DNA of 64,000 bases, from contig JAIYDN010000059.1 of NCBI GenBank assembly GCA_027487485.1, positions 62,001-126,000 of the forward strand. Reading direction: 5' to 3'. This DNA is from Planctomycetaceae bacterium (lineage in GTDB: Bacteria > Planctomycetota > Planctomycetia > Pirellulales > Pirellulaceae). Shown piece by piece: positions 15,188 to 25,773 of this stretch (the first letter of the stretch is position 1; each line of letters starts with the position of its first letter). The position numbers and the translations under genes are program-made. The notes beneath the pieces were generated by a model that worked only from the letters and a program-made list of their open reading frames with translations, searched no databases and was not told the DNA's origin.

Positions 15188-16894
15188 GTGAGTGGGCCTG
15201 GCCACGAGGGCCAACGATCGCTGAAAGTGCCTCGTGAGAACAATACCTTCCTGTGTACTCCACCCGCAGGAATCGCTCAGGCACTGCTGCGCCAGAACAA
15301 ATCTCGGAACGTTAGCAAACCTCTAGTCGACTGGATCCGGCCGCTGCAAACTCTGGCAAGGGCCCAAGCACTCCAGGCCGCGCGCGATTACACCTCGACC
15401 TATGCTTCAGAGAGCGTTTTAAACTCCAGCACCGAACCATCGAATTTGGTCGTCGGCGGCCATCAACCCGAGCTCTTCCATCCGGGCGTTTGGTTCAAGA
15501 ATGTTCTTTTATCGAAGATCGCAGAGTCGACGTCTTCTTGCGGCTTGCACGTCATCATCGATCACGATTTGGCTCGGTCGGATGCCATACGAGTTCCCGC
15601 TCAGAGCACAGCCACGATGGACAGCTTTGAACATGGTATTGGATATGAGAAAGGTGAGCTCTATCAGACAGCAATCTCACTTCCGATTCGATCCGACTCT
15701 AGAAATCGATTGCCATGGCACCTAACCTTGACGGACGGCACGGATCTTGGCCGCTGGAAAGAGGCCGTCGACCAGATCGCTAGCGGTCTGGCTAGCTGTG
15801 GTGTTTTTGGCTCCATTGCTCAAGATAGGTTTCCGCTATTGAGCGAATGCCTATCGAAGTGTGAGAATTTTAGTGATGCATTTTCTCAGTTTCGTCATCG
15901 GATCGAGATTGAACATGGGGTCACGAATCTAGAGGTTCCGATCGGTTCGATTTGCGATGCATCCGCCTTTGGTAGGTTCATGCACCATTGTGTGGCCGAT
16001 GCGGATTCGCTTTGGAGCATTTACAACCGTTGTCGTTCGGAATATCGGCATCGGCATTCCATTCGTAATCAAGCTCAGCCAGTTCCCGAGCTTTTGCAAG
16101 AAGACGGGATGCTGGAGCTTCCATTCTGGATCTACAAACGCGATGTGGCTTCCTTCACGGATCGGAAGCGGTTATGGCTCATTGTCGATGAGAATCCATC
16201 GCTTGACGAATATCGACTAGTAGATCATCCCGATCCGGCCCAGCGAACGATATGGCTGTCGCTACCCAAGGACCCGAATCAAGTGGACTTGGCGTGGTCG
16301 CGATGGGTGAATGAAGGCGTCTGCATCCGACCACGTGCCTTGATGACCACTTTGTTCTTGCGATGTTTTGTGGCGGATTTGTTTGTGCATGGGATCGGCG
16401 GCGGCGCTTACGACGAACTCACGGACGCCATCATTTTGGCTTGGTTAGGCATGGAGCCGCCGGAGTACATCACGTGCTCAGCTTCTTTGCATTTGGGTAT
16501 ATCGGCCAGCGGCGATGCAAAGGTTGAAAGCATGCAGCGCGCGCATCGCGCATTGCAACTAATGCGATCTGTTCCCGAGCGGTTCTTGGACACAACCCAA
16601 AGTGACCAAAAACAGCTGTTCGATGAGCATGCTCAGCTGCTGTCGCATATTCCAGAGCGTGGTAAGAAACGTGCATGGCACGCAGAGATCATTCGAGCGA
16701 AAGCACAGATGGAATCCGCAATCGCCGAACAAAAGCGAAACGCGCTCGCAGAACTTCAATCACTTTACCGAACGCAACATCGGAACAAAATTCGCAATTC
16801 ACGCGAGTTTTCTTTTTGCTTGTTCCGAGAAGCAGACATCCTGCCACGCTTAATCCATCTTGCCGATCAAGCGATGGATGTCTCGTCAAGTTGA
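15188..16894 (+). CDS. BshC-like conserved hypothetical protein
   Basis: The protein has about 568 residues. The GTG at 15188 follows the upstream stop by one base and has GGGGAG about ten bases before it; a GTG at 15170 is also in frame. VVGGHQPELFHPGVWFKN resembles the GGQQPG...P..Y.YK loop of the bacillithiol enzyme BshC. RALMTTLFLRCFVADLFVHG with IGGGAYDELTD resembles BshC's RP...D...P...Y.GGPGE..Y segment. A C-terminal helical part, about 480-545, could be a coiled coil. BshC adds cysteine to glucosaminyl-malate; whether this distant relative does so is inference. No bshA or bshB lies nearby. Confidence 0.55.
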   Translation: MSGPGHEGQRSLKVPRENNTFLCTPPAGIAQALLRQNKSRNVSKPLVDWIRPLQTLARAQALQAARDYTSTYASESVLNSSTEPSNLVVGGHQPELFHPGVWFKNVLLSKIAESTSSCGLHVIIDHDLARSDAIRVPAQSTATMDSFEHGIGYEKGELYQTAISLPIRSDSRNRLPWHLTLTDGTDLGRWKEAVDQIASGLASCGVFGSIAQDRFPLLSECLSKCENFSDAFSQFRHRIEIEHGVTNLEVPIGSICDASAFGRFMHHCVADADSLWSIYNRCRSEYRHRHSIRNQAQPVPELLQEDGMLELPFWIYKRDVASFTDRKRLWLIVDENPSLDEYRLVDHPDPAQRTIWLSLPKDPNQVDLAWSRWVNEGVCIRPRALMTTLFLRCFVADLFVHGIGGGAYDELTDAIILAWLGMEPPEYITCSASLHLGISASGDAKVESMQRAHRALQLMRSVPERFLDTTQSDQKQLFDEHAQLLSHIPERGKKRAWHAEIIRAKAQMESAIAEQKRNALAELQSLYRTQHRNKIRNSREFSFCLFREADILPRLIHLADQAMDVSSS

Positions 16895-16920
16895 CATTGA
16901 GAAATAGCCTTAGGTTCGAT

Positions 16921-17706
16921 TTACTTTGGATTCGTTACCAAACGTCGTGGGGCTTGCGTGACCACTGAGGTTGGTTTCGCCTTCACCGACCTAGTGCTTT
17001 GTGGAACGTCCCGTTGTACTCCTTCATCGAACGAGATACCGGATCCGACGGCGACTTGGCTAGTGGTGTTTCGCGAACGCCTCATTGCGTTTGGATCTGG
17101 AATGGGAGCAACCGCATTAGGTTCGGGCGTCTTCTGAATCCTAGGCACAGCCGGAGTCGGTTCACCTCGAGCCGGGGGCGTTTCCGACTTCATTCCGTGT
17201 GTGGAAGGCTGGCTTGACTGTACGCGATCCGATGCAGGATGAGTGATCGTCTCGTGCGTCGAACCGGAAGAGCAGGATGAGCATGTGCTTGAACCATGCG
17301 ACTCGAAATGACCATCGGCGCATGTCGCGCAGCCGTCGTTACCAGAGGGGTGATATCGATGGCCCCACAAATTGCGAAGTCGCCCAAGGGCGGTTGGGCA
17401 GCTGCCGCATCGTTCTCCCGTGAACTCGCCATTGCAGCCACAAGGATCGCAGACCGGGGGATCGTTGATATGCTCGTCCCAGTAAATTTCGCCACAGCCG
17501 GAGGAACAATGGGTGCTCTTGATGCGGTTGGCAACGCGTCTACCCACTCCAGAGAACGGGACTTCGAACTGCCCGCATCCACCGCATCCGATATCGTTGC
17601 ACGAACCCATCGAGCAACTGTCCCCCGCCATTCGAACGGAACAACATCCGACATGGCTCACCATGAGACCGGTCAAAACAAGCCATAGACCTAACGCTGA
17701 TTTCAT
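16921..17706 (-). CDS. Cys/Gly-rich exported lipoprotein
   Basis: The ATG at 17706 is preceded by GGGGGGATGACGAC. The product of 261 residues begins MKSALGLWLVLTGLMVSHVG followed by CC, a lipoprotein signal with a likely lipid-modified cysteine near residue 21. Residues 25-150 are rich in Cys, Gly and Ser, with pairs such as CGGCG, CDPCGCNG, CATC and CSSCSS. Residues from about 165 on are Pro/Thr/Ser-rich and basic at the end. The clustered cysteines could bind metal or form disulfides in the periplasm. No enzymatic domain is visible. It is convergent with the BshC-like gene. Confidence 0.65.
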   Translation of the reverse strand: MKSALGLWLVLTGLMVSHVGCCSVRMAGDSCSMGSCNDIGCGGCGQFEVPFSGVGRRVANRIKSTHCSSGCGEIYWDEHINDPPVCDPCGCNGEFTGERCGSCPTALGRLRNLWGHRYHPSGNDGCATCADGHFESHGSSTCSSCSSGSTHETITHPASDRVQSSQPSTHGMKSETPPARGEPTPAVPRIQKTPEPNAVAPIPDPNAMRRSRNTTSQVAVGSGISFDEGVQRDVPQSTRSVKAKPTSVVTQAPRRLVTNPK

Positions 17707-17850
17707 GTCGTCATCCCCCCGAGAATATTCTTTGATTTTTGCAAAGCTATGGCGTGGTTTGGCCTGGCTTCCCATCTGTGTATCGGCCGTCACAGTCGAT
17801 ACAATCAGAAAATCTTTCCAGGTTTGATAGCTAGCACAAGATTGTGGTTT

Positions 17851-18498
17851 ATGACAATTCAGTTGATTCTTGATTCGCGATTGGTCGCCATTATCCGGCT
17901 TGATGATCTGAGCTCGGCCCAGCAGATTGCGGAAACGTTGATCGAGGCAGGTGTGCTGGCATTGGAATTCACGTTAACCAATCCGCAAGCAGCCACGGAA
18001 GTTCGAAAGCTTCGAGATTCGAACCGTCAGATTTTGGACGGCAAAGCGGCCATTGGGATCGGATCCGTACGGTCACTGGAGGAGGCCAAGATCGCTATCG
18101 ACAGCGGGGCTCAATTTGTGGTTTCGCCCATCACGTCCGTTCCCATCATCGACTATTGCAAGCAGAATCGCATCGCCGTTTGCCCCGGAGCCTACACGCC
18201 GACCGAAATCGCGACCGGCTGGGAAGCGGGCGCAGACATCATCAAGGTCTTCCCTGCACGAACGCTCGGTCCAGGGTACATCAAAGATGTTCTGGCACCC
18301 ATGCCGTATTTGAAACTGATGCCAACCGGTGGAGTCGACCACACGAACTTGAAAGCCTATTTCGATGCGGGCGCCGTAGCGGTTGGTATAGGAAGCCAGT
18401 TTCTTGATCCCGTCGCCATTCAAAATCACGATTGGGCGTCCATTGCCCAGGTTGCAGCTCGTTATGTGGCCCTGTGTAGCCAGTCGGATCCCCGCTAA
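17851..18498 (+). CDS. eda: 2-dehydro-3-deoxyphosphogluconate (KDPG) aldolase
   Basis: The 215-residue class I aldolase shows RLVAIIRLDDLSSAQQIAET (strand 1 and helix), LEFTLTNPQA with the catalytic Glu, IGIGSVRSLEEA, FVVSPITSVPII, CPGAYTPTEI, and ADIIKVFPARTLGPGYI, whose Lys (about 132) forms the Schiff base. LKLMPTGGVD and AVGIGSQF form the phosphate site. It splits KDPG into pyruvate and glyceraldehyde 3-phosphate. The sugar kinase that makes KDPG follows directly, so the two form a KDG degradation pair, probably for uronates or the Entner-Doudoroff route. Confidence 0.92.
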   Translation: MTIQLILDSRLVAIIRLDDLSSAQQIAETLIEAGVLALEFTLTNPQAATEVRKLRDSNRQILDGKAAIGIGSVRSLEEAKIAIDSGAQFVVSPITSVPIIDYCKQNRIAVCPGAYTPTEIATGWEAGADIIKVFPARTLGPGYIKDVLAPMPYLKLMPTGGVDHTNLKAYFDAGAVAVGIGSQFLDPVAIQNHDWASIAQVAARYVALCSQSDPR

Positions 18499-18519
18499 GT
18501 GCCTACCAACATCAACAAC

Positions 18520-19521
18520 ATGCCAAGCAATCACTCTTCTGAAAAATCTCGTTACGATGTGGTTACGATTGGCGAGACCATGCTTCGCTTTACACCAACG
18601 GGATTTACCCGGCTGGAACAAGCTGCATCGGTAGAACTTCACGTTGGTGGCAGCGAATCCAATACCGCGGTGGGGCTTGCACGACTTGGAAAGAAAGTAG
18701 CGTGGCTCTCACGACTGACCGACAATCATCTGGGCCAGCAAATTGCCAATGCGATTGCGTCGCATGGGGTGGATACCAGCCATGTGGTTTGGACCAAGCA
18801 AGACCGTATCGGATTGTACTTTTTGGAAAACGGTACTCCGCCAAGAGCAAGTCAAGTTATCTACGATCGCAAGGACTCTGCCTATTCACGCTTTCCCACA
18901 GAGGAACTTTCTGTTGATTTGTTTCAGGTGGAAGTTGCCAAATGGTTGCACATCACCGGTATCTCGTTGTGGCTCAGTCCCACCTCGAGGGCGTTGATCG
19001 CAAGGGCGGTCGAACTTGCTAAGCAAGCTCAGTGGAAGATCAGTTTCGACGTGAATCACCGTACCTTGTTGTGTTCGCCATCGGAAGCGCGCGAGTATTG
19101 TCAAAGCTATGTCGAAATGGCGGACCTCGTTTTTTTGCCGCGTCGCGATGCGGTTCAGCTGTGGTCTTTGGACGCCAATGCGACCGATGAAGTTGTGATG
19201 AACCAAATGTTGACCATGAGGTCTGGCAAGCCAACCGTGATGACTTTAGGTTCACGCGGAGCCATGGCGGCCGACAGACACCAAACCATCATGAAGACAG
19301 TCGTCCCGGTCGAACCCGTTGGACGTCTTGGAGGCGGGGATGCGTTTTCGGCAGGGTTCTTAAACGCTTGGCTTGAAGAGAGCGACCTAGAGCGCTCACT
19401 TCGCTGGGCGATTGCATCGGCCAGAATGAAATACAGCATTCCAGGTGATCTGCCGATCTTTCTTCAATCGGAAGTCGAAAAACTAGTCGATGGCGATGGT
19501 GCAGAAACGCTGGTACGGTAG
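18520..19521 (+). CDS. kdgK: 2-dehydro-3-deoxygluconokinase (PfkB family)
   Basis: This is a ribokinase-fold sugar kinase. VVTIGETMLRFTP starts the fold, VGGSESNTAVGLARLGKKVA is PfkB signature 1 (19-residue core), WLSRLTDNHLG follows, and GRLGGGDAFSAGF is signature 2 with the catalytic Asp. The usual GAGD anion hole reads GGGD here. The ATG at 18520 is used; a GTG directly after the aldolase stop (18499) would add seven residues. It phosphorylates 2-keto-3-deoxygluconate to KDPG, the substrate of the aldolase encoded just upstream. Confidence 0.88.
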   Translation: MPSNHSSEKSRYDVVTIGETMLRFTPTGFTRLEQAASVELHVGGSESNTAVGLARLGKKVAWLSRLTDNHLGQQIANAIASHGVDTSHVVWTKQDRIGLYFLENGTPPRASQVIYDRKDSAYSRFPTEELSVDLFQVEVAKWLHITGISLWLSPTSRALIARAVELAKQAQWKISFDVNHRTLLCSPSEAREYCQSYVEMADLVFLPRRDAVQLWSLDANATDEVVMNQMLTMRSGKPTVMTLGSRGAMAADRHQTIMKTVVPVEPVGRLGGGDAFSAGFLNAWLEESDLERSLRWAIASARMKYSIPGDLPIFLQSEVEKLVDGDGAETLVR

Positions 19522-19537
19522 ATGTACCAGCCAGCGT
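19507..19537. terminator. Hairpin at the end of kdgK
   Basis: ACGCTGGTAC (19507-19516) pairs with GTACCAGCCAGCGT (19524-19537), with a small bulge, and spans the kdgK stop codon. It lies between the convergent kdgK and argG genes. There is no T run, so it may be a processing or bidirectional stop signal. Confidence 0.4.
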
Positions 19538-19560
19538 GAATACACCCTACTACATGTGGC

Positions 19561-20922
<1,362 letters not shown>

Positions 20923-20940
20923 TCAAAACGCTAGCAAGAA

Positions 20941-21948
20941 CTAGTCAACGACTTTAGCGTCGATCCACTTCATCAGGCCGCGAAGCTTTTGGCCAACTTT
21001 TTCGATTTGATGCTGTCGTTCTAGGCGACGCGAAGCCTTGAATGCGGGTGCTCCGGCTTTGTTTTCAAGGATCCATTCGCGAGCAAACTTGCCGGTTTGG
21101 ATCTCGGTAAGGATCTTCTTCATTTCGGCCTTGGTTTGTTCGGTGATGATGCGAGGTCCGCGGGTATAGTCACCAAACTCAGCGGTGTTGGAGATGCTGT
21201 ATCGCATGTAATTCAATCCGCCTTGGTAGAGCAGGTCGACGATCAGCTTCAGTTCGTGCATGCATTCGAAGTAGGCCATTTCTGGTTGGTAGCCCGCTTC
21301 AACAAGTGTTTCGAAGCCAGCCTTGACCAATTCGCTAACACCACCGCAAAGAACTACTTGTTCGCCGAAGAGATCCGTTTCGGTTTCTTCTGCGATGGTG
21401 GTTTCGATTACACCACCTCGGGTTCCGCCGATCCCCTTGGCGTATGCCAAACCAAGCTTCTTCGTCAGATCGGTTGCGCCGGCCCCAAGAGCGATCAAGC
21501 ATGGAACGCCGCCACCCTTGGTGTATTCGCTTCGGACCAAGTGGCCGGGGCCCTTAGGAGCGACCAACAAAGTATCTACGCCCTTCGGTGGTTCGATTTG
21601 TCCGAAGTGAAGATTGAATCCGTGCGAGCACATCAGAACATTGCCTGGACTCAAGTTTGGCTTGATGTGAGTGCGATAAAGATCCCCTTGCACTTCATCG
21701 GGAAGAAGAACGTTGATCAGATCCGCTTGCTTGGTAGCTTGATCGATTTCCATGGGTTGGAAGCCGTGGGAAACCGCGAGGTCGTAATTCTTGCTGCCTG
21801 GTCGTTGACCGATGATCACTTTGCAACCGCTGTCGCGCAGGTTTTGTGCTTGCGCGTGGCCTTGCGATCCGTAGCCAAGAATGGCGATGGTCTTGTCTTT
21901 GAGGTGGGACAGATCGGCGTCGTTGTCGTAGTAAATGGTTGCTGCCAT
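20941..21948 (-). CDS. ilvC: Ketol-acid reductoisomerase (class I)
   Basis: The 335-residue enzyme has an NADPH-binding Rossmann part with [19 protein letters not shown] (about residues 21-39), then the knotted helical domain with [19 protein letters not shown], which carries the Mg-binding Asp and Glu, and [18 protein letters not shown]. The short length is class I. It converts acetolactate or acetohydroxybutyrate to dihydroxy acids in valine, leucine and isoleucine synthesis. It follows the small subunit of acetolactate synthase, so flow through two pathway steps is grouped here. Confidence 0.97.
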   Translation of the reverse strand: MAATIYYDNDADLSHLKDKTIAILGYGSQGHAQAQNLRDSGCKVIIGQRPGSKNYDLAVSHGFQPMEIDQATKQADLINVLLPDEVQGDLYRTHIKPNLSPGNVLMCSHGFNLHFGQIEPPKGVDTLLVAPKGPGHLVRSEYTKGGGVPCLIALGAGATDLTKKLGLAYAKGIGGTRGGVIETTIAEETETDLFGEQVVLCGGVSELVKAGFETLVEAGYQPEMAYFECMHELKLIVDLLYQGGLNYMRYSISNTAEFGDYTRGPRIITEQTKAEMKKILTEIQTGKFAREWILENKAGAPAFKASRRLERQHQIEKVGQKLRGLMKWIDAKVVD

Positions 21949-22082
21949 GTTAGGATCGCTTTTTGATATCGGAGGAAAGGATGAACTAGGGACTTGGGAT
22001 TAGGAGACAACGAACGGACTTGGTCCGAGGGATCGATGGCTACTTGTGATTCATTGCGTGGAGAAAACCGGCGTCAGTGAAA

Positions 22083-22613
22083 CTACTCGCGAGCGAGTTC
22101 GGCGGCATCTTCGTCCGACTCGACATCGTTGGGGTTGCTGCCTCGCACCATGGCGATACGGCCTGTTCGCACGAGTTCTAGGATACCGTAGGGCCGCATT
22201 CGCTCGATGAAAGCCTGGATCTTGGTCTCGCGCCCCGAGATCTCAATCATCAGCTCTTCAGGGCCAACGTCCACAACTCGCCCACGAAAGATATCAACCA
22301 GTTCACGAATCTCGGTTCGAACCCCACCGGTGGGAGCGCTCACTTTGATCAGCATCAAATCGCGTTCGACGTAATCTCGCGAGCTGATATCTTGCACTTC
22401 CACAACGGTCACGATCTTCTCAAGTTGCTTTCGCACTTGCTCAAGAACATGATTGTCCCCCACGACGACAAACGTCATGCGAGACAAATTTTTGTTTTCC
22501 GTTTCTCCGACGGCAAGTGAGTCGATGTTGTACCCTCGCGACGCGAGCATTCCGGAGATGTGCGCGAGTACGCCAGGAACGTTTTGGACAACAGCGGAAA
22601 GTAGGTGCCGCAT
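22083..22613 (-). CDS. ilvH: Acetolactate synthase small (regulatory) subunit
   Basis: The 176-residue protein has an N-terminal ACT domain (HLLSAVVQNVPGVLAHISGM then LASRGYNIDSLAVGETEN) and a C-terminal domain with RDLMLIKVSAPTGGVRTEI. It binds valine and controls the catalytic subunit in branched-chain amino acid synthesis. The large subunit gene is not next to it: the upstream neighbour is a divergent methyltransferase. The acidic, Asp/Glu-rich C-terminal tail (DVESDEDAAELARE) is an addition to the usual length of about 160. Confidence 0.93.
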   Translation of the reverse strand: MRHLLSAVVQNVPGVLAHISGMLASRGYNIDSLAVGETENKNLSRMTFVVVGDNHVLEQVRKQLEKIVTVVEVQDISSRDYVERDLMLIKVSAPTGGVRTEIRELVDIFRGRVVDVGPEELMIEISGRETKIQAFIERMRPYGILELVRTGRIAMVRGSNPNDVESDEDAAELARE

Positions 22614-22659
22614 GAAAGATTATGGGGGGTTATAGATACGGATAAAATGAAGACTGCGT

Positions 22660-23637
22660 TTGCAAATTAGCATTGCAACCTTCGGAGGGCTGGAGAATGA
22701 TAATTCGACAAGCCATTTTTCTCAAGGGTTCACTTCATTGGTCCATTCGTCTTCTACTTCCTACGATTACCAACTTTTGGACTTTGGGCAGGGCCGCAAA
22801 CTGGAGCAATTAGGGCAAGTAATTGTCGATCGGCCTTGCCCGGGAGCAAACGGTCCCAAGTTAAACCCGAAAGCATGGCAAAGCAGCCAGCTGGTGTACC
22901 GTGAGGGACCAGGGGGAGGATGGGATCATCAAGCTTCCGGTGGGGAAACCATGGCGAGCATCCAGGAGGATTGGGAATGTCGCTGTGGCCACGTTCGCTT
23001 GGGGGTTCGGCCGACCGTTGCAGGCCAATTGGGGGTGTTTCCAGAGCATTGGGCGCACTGGGATTGGCTTCGCGAGTCATTGGGGCTGGAAAAACAGGCG
23101 GTAGAACAAGAGTCCGACAAGCCAAGGGTGCTCAGTCTTTTTGCTTATACTGGCGCGACAACCCTGGCACTTGCTCTCTCGGGGTGCGATGTGACCCACG
23201 TGGACTCCTCGAAACCAACCGTCCAATGGGCTCGGGAAAACGCGGTCCGGTCCGGCTTACAGAACGCAAGCATTCGGTGGATCGTGGATGACGCAAGTGC
23301 TTTTGTGAAACGAGAACTGCGGAGAAAGCAGCAATACGATGCGATCATTCTGGATCCACCTACTTACGGTCATGGTTCCCAAGGGGATCGATGGCAGATA
23401 CGCCGGGACTTGGTGCCGTTGCTGTCGAATTGCTGGCAACTTTTGTCTGAAAATCGGAAGGCGGTTTTGCTTTGCGGGCATTCGTCGCATATTAGCATTC
23501 GCGATATCAATCAGGTTTTGGTGGCCGATTATGGTCGAAAGGGGGTCGGCAAGTGCGAGGTATCGCAAGCGTTCTTGTTGGACTCGCACGATCGCAAGTT
23601 GGATTGTGGTTTTTCGGCCAAGTACAGCTGGAAATAA
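22660..23637 (+). CDS. SAM-dependent methyltransferase of the RlmI/RlmK-like group
   Basis: The frame allows 325 residues but has no good ATG. The TTG at 22660 or, more likely, the TTG at 22738 is the start, because conserved sequence begins at YQLLDFGQGRKLEQLG. Motif I is LSLFAYTGATTLALALSG, then THVDSSKPTVQWARENA, then the catalytic-loop motif ILDPPTYGHG, as in the RlmI and RlmL C-terminal domains that modify 23S rRNA bases. There is no N-terminal PUA domain, unlike E. coli RlmI. The substrate is therefore probably RNA, but this is inferred. It is divergent from ilvH. Confidence 0.75.
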   Translation: MQISIATFGGLENDNSTSHFSQGFTSLVHSSSTSYDYQLLDFGQGRKLEQLGQVIVDRPCPGANGPKLNPKAWQSSQLVYREGPGGGWDHQASGGETMASIQEDWECRCGHVRLGVRPTVAGQLGVFPEHWAHWDWLRESLGLEKQAVEQESDKPRVLSLFAYTGATTLALALSGCDVTHVDSSKPTVQWARENAVRSGLQNASIRWIVDDASAFVKRELRRKQQYDAIILDPPTYGHGSQGDRWQIRRDLVPLLSNCWQLLSENRKAVLLCGHSSHISIRDINQVLVADYGRKGVGKCEVSQAFLLDSHDRKLDCGFSAKYSWK

Positions 23638-23805
23638 CCACTTTCGGACAGATGTGTTTTAGGCGCGGGGCTTGCCTTCGTGCGTTGCTAACTGGTCGCT
23701 GGGACGGTACCCGCCTTGCGACTTTTGGCGTACACTGCATCCGTCGGAAATTGCCTTTCCTAGGCGTTCTCGACCCTCAAATCTCGCAATCAAGGATGGC
23801 AAAAG

Positions 23806-24825
23806 TTGGCACGAAATGAACAGCTGATTCGGCAGCACAAGATAATCCAGATCTTGGAACGGCGACGCTACGGAGCCTCTCTCGAAGACCTTCGAAATTC
23901 GGTAGTGGAAGAATTAGGGTTGGGGACGTTGCATGTCCGAAGCATCCGCCGAGATATTGAAGCGTTGCAAGCCGCGGGGATGGGGATCGTCACGGAGGAA
24001 ACGCAGAGCGGAAAAGTGTGGAAGATGAGCCGCGTCGAAAAGGGGCTCAACAAGATCACAATTACTTCAAGCGAGTTGATCGCGCTTTCCATGGGCCGGG
24101 ACTTGTTGTTGCCTCTGGTGGGGACTCAGTTCTGGCAAGGCATCGAGGCGTTCTGGAATAAAGTTCGTGAACAGCTTCCGGCCGGCGTTTGGGACCACTA
24201 TCAACGTTATCGCAGAACCTTGATCGTATTAGGCGTACCTGCCAAGACGTATGAAAAGCAGCAAGGGATCCTGAAGACCATCAACCGTTCGATTCAAGAG
24301 CACCGCAAGCTTGAAATCGAATACGAGTCCTTGGGCAAGCCTTTGTCGACGAGAGTCCTGGAACCCTACGGGCTGGCGATCTATCAATCGAGCATTTACG
24401 TGGTCGCGATCGAGTCGGGAAAAAACGAAGACGATGAACCACAAGACCGATTGCGCCATTGGAAGCTGGACCGATTTAGCAAGGCCACCGCACTGGACGC
24501 ATGGTTCAAGGCTCATCAAGAAGTGGATCTGGAACATCACTTAGGCAAGAGCGTCGGAATTTTCAGCGGCGAAAATCCAGTCACTTATACAATTCGATTA
24601 TCGGCGAACGCGGCCAGGTGGATCCAGGAAGAACCGTGGCACGCTCAGCAACAACTGGAATTTCAAAAAGACGGTTCGTGCCTTCTGAAGGTGTCGGCTT
24701 ACCATCCCATGGAGATCATTCCCAACGTTTTGAAGCTAGGCAATGAAGCTCAGCTGCTGGAGCCGGCAGAAGGCCGCAAAGAAATTAAAAAGGTAATCCA
24801 ACAGATGGCAAAAGATTATGCTTAA
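23806..24825 (+). CDS. WYL-domain transcriptional regulator
   Basis: The 339-residue protein has an N-terminal winged helix region (IIQILERRRYGASLEDLRNS; HVRSIRRDIEALQAAG), then a WYL domain at about residues 165-240 with LEIEYESLG, LEPYGLAIYQSSIYVVAIE and RHWKLDRFSKA, and a C-terminal WCX-like part. WYL proteins bind nucleic acid or small ligands and often control DNA-damage or defence genes. The start is a TTG at 23806 with AAGGA nine bases upstream. No partner gene is adjacent, so the target is unknown. A GCGGCTAGC-type repeat begins directly after its stop codon. Confidence 0.82.
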   Translation: MARNEQLIRQHKIIQILERRRYGASLEDLRNSVVEELGLGTLHVRSIRRDIEALQAAGMGIVTEETQSGKVWKMSRVEKGLNKITITSSELIALSMGRDLLLPLVGTQFWQGIEAFWNKVREQLPAGVWDHYQRYRRTLIVLGVPAKTYEKQQGILKTINRSIQEHRKLEIEYESLGKPLSTRVLEPYGLAIYQSSIYVVAIESGKNEDDEPQDRLRHWKLDRFSKATALDAWFKAHQEVDLEHHLGKSVGIFSGENPVTYTIRLSANAARWIQEEPWHAQQQLEFQKDGSCLLKVSAYHPMEIIPNVLKLGNEAQLLEPAEGRKEIKKVIQQMAKDYA

Positions 24826-24967
24826 TGAACCGCTGACGCTAGCCGCGATACGATCCAAACTGAACCGCGAGCGCTAGCCGCGATAAGTATTCCCCCCAGA
24901 AATATGCTTAACGCGGCTAGCGCCCGCGGCTCAGGCAGATAATAACGCGGCTAGCGCCCGCGGTTCA
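24826..24967. repeat. Four arms of the GCGGCTAGCGCC repeat family
   Basis: TGAACCGCTGACGCTAGCCG (24826) and TGAACCGCGAGCGCTAGCCG (24861) are followed by two inverted copies, ACGCGGCTAGCGCCCGCGGC at 24911 and 24945, each ending TTCA or CTCA. The inner pair can form a hairpin of about 23 pairs. The same family occurs at 3128 and 59603. The region holds no gene. Confidence 0.75.
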
Positions 24968-25039
24968 GGCAACAGCGTAAACGTCCGGCTTTACAACACA
25001 TTCTCTTCATCATCACTTCACCAATCCGGCATCGACACC

Positions 25040-25768
25040 ATGACCATCCATCAACCCGCATTCACCCGACCTATCGTTCAGATTTCGCTCGACTTAACCA
25101 ACATCGATGAAGCGTTGGAAACAGCGGCGCTGGCCATGCGGGCTGGTGTTGACTGGCTGGAGGCAGGCACCCCTTTGATCTTGGCCGAGGGGCTGCACGG
25201 GATACGAGCGCTGCGAAAAGCTTTTCCGGGAGTGCCGATTGTGGCCGACTTGAAGACCATGGACGGGGGCTACTTGGAGGCGCAAATGATGGCCCAAGCC
25301 GGAGCGACTCATGTGGTGGTCATGGCCCGAGCTCATGAAGAAACCATTCGCTGCGTCGTCAAGGCGGGCAAAGATTTTGGCGTGCAAGTCATGGGCGACA
25401 ACATGATCTGTCCCGATATGGTGGCGGGTGCAAAGTGGTTGGAAGATTTAGGTTGCGATTATGTGATCCATCATATTGGATACGATGAACGACGCGGGAT
25501 AGCGGCTCGTGGGTTGCGTATGCCCAGCCCGTTGGATCAACTGCGTCAGGTTGTGGATGCCGTCAAAATACCTGTGCAAGCCGTGGGTGGGCTGTCGCTG
25601 GAACAAGCGATCCAGTGTCCAGAATACGGTGCACCGCTCGTGGTATTGGGTGCACCGTTGACGATCGACGCGGATGCGTTCAAGACGGCGACTGGCGATT
25701 TAGAAGCTTCGCTGCGCATGATCTGCGAGAAGATTCATGCCAGTCAGATACGGCAGCCCGGAAGCTGA
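25040..25768 (+). CDS. 3-hexulose-6-phosphate synthase-like (OMP decarboxylase suprafamily)
   Basis: The 242-residue TIM-barrel protein has VQISLDLTNIDEALETA, DWLEAGTPLILAEGL, VPIVADLKTMDGGYLEAQMM (the DxKxxD active-site signature), THVVVMARAHEETI, VIHHIGYDER, VQAVGGLS and VVLGAPLT. These match hexulose-phosphate synthase and its 3-keto-gulonate-phosphate decarboxylase relatives. HPS joins formaldehyde and ribulose 5-phosphate, or runs in reverse to make pentose phosphate. No hexulose-phosphate isomerase gene lies beside it. The choice between formaldehyde fixation and a decarboxylase role cannot be made from sequence alone. Confidence 0.78.
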   Translation: MTIHQPAFTRPIVQISLDLTNIDEALETAALAMRAGVDWLEAGTPLILAEGLHGIRALRKAFPGVPIVADLKTMDGGYLEAQMMAQAGATHVVVMARAHEETIRCVVKAGKDFGVQVMGDNMICPDMVAGAKWLEDLGCDYVIHHIGYDERRGIAARGLRMPSPLDQLRQVVDAVKIPVQAVGGLSLEQAIQCPEYGAPLVVLGAPLTIDADAFKTATGDLEASLRMICEKIHASQIRQPGS

Positions 25769-25773
25769 TTCCC

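Noticed and set aside
21097-21966. Long open frame (289 codons) antisense to ilvC
   Set aside because: It has no domain content and mirrors the strongly biased codons of ilvC; ilvC is certain.
22083-22613. Acetolactate synthase large subunit next to ilvH
   Set aside because: The neighbour upstream is a divergent methyltransferase, so ilvB is not in this window.
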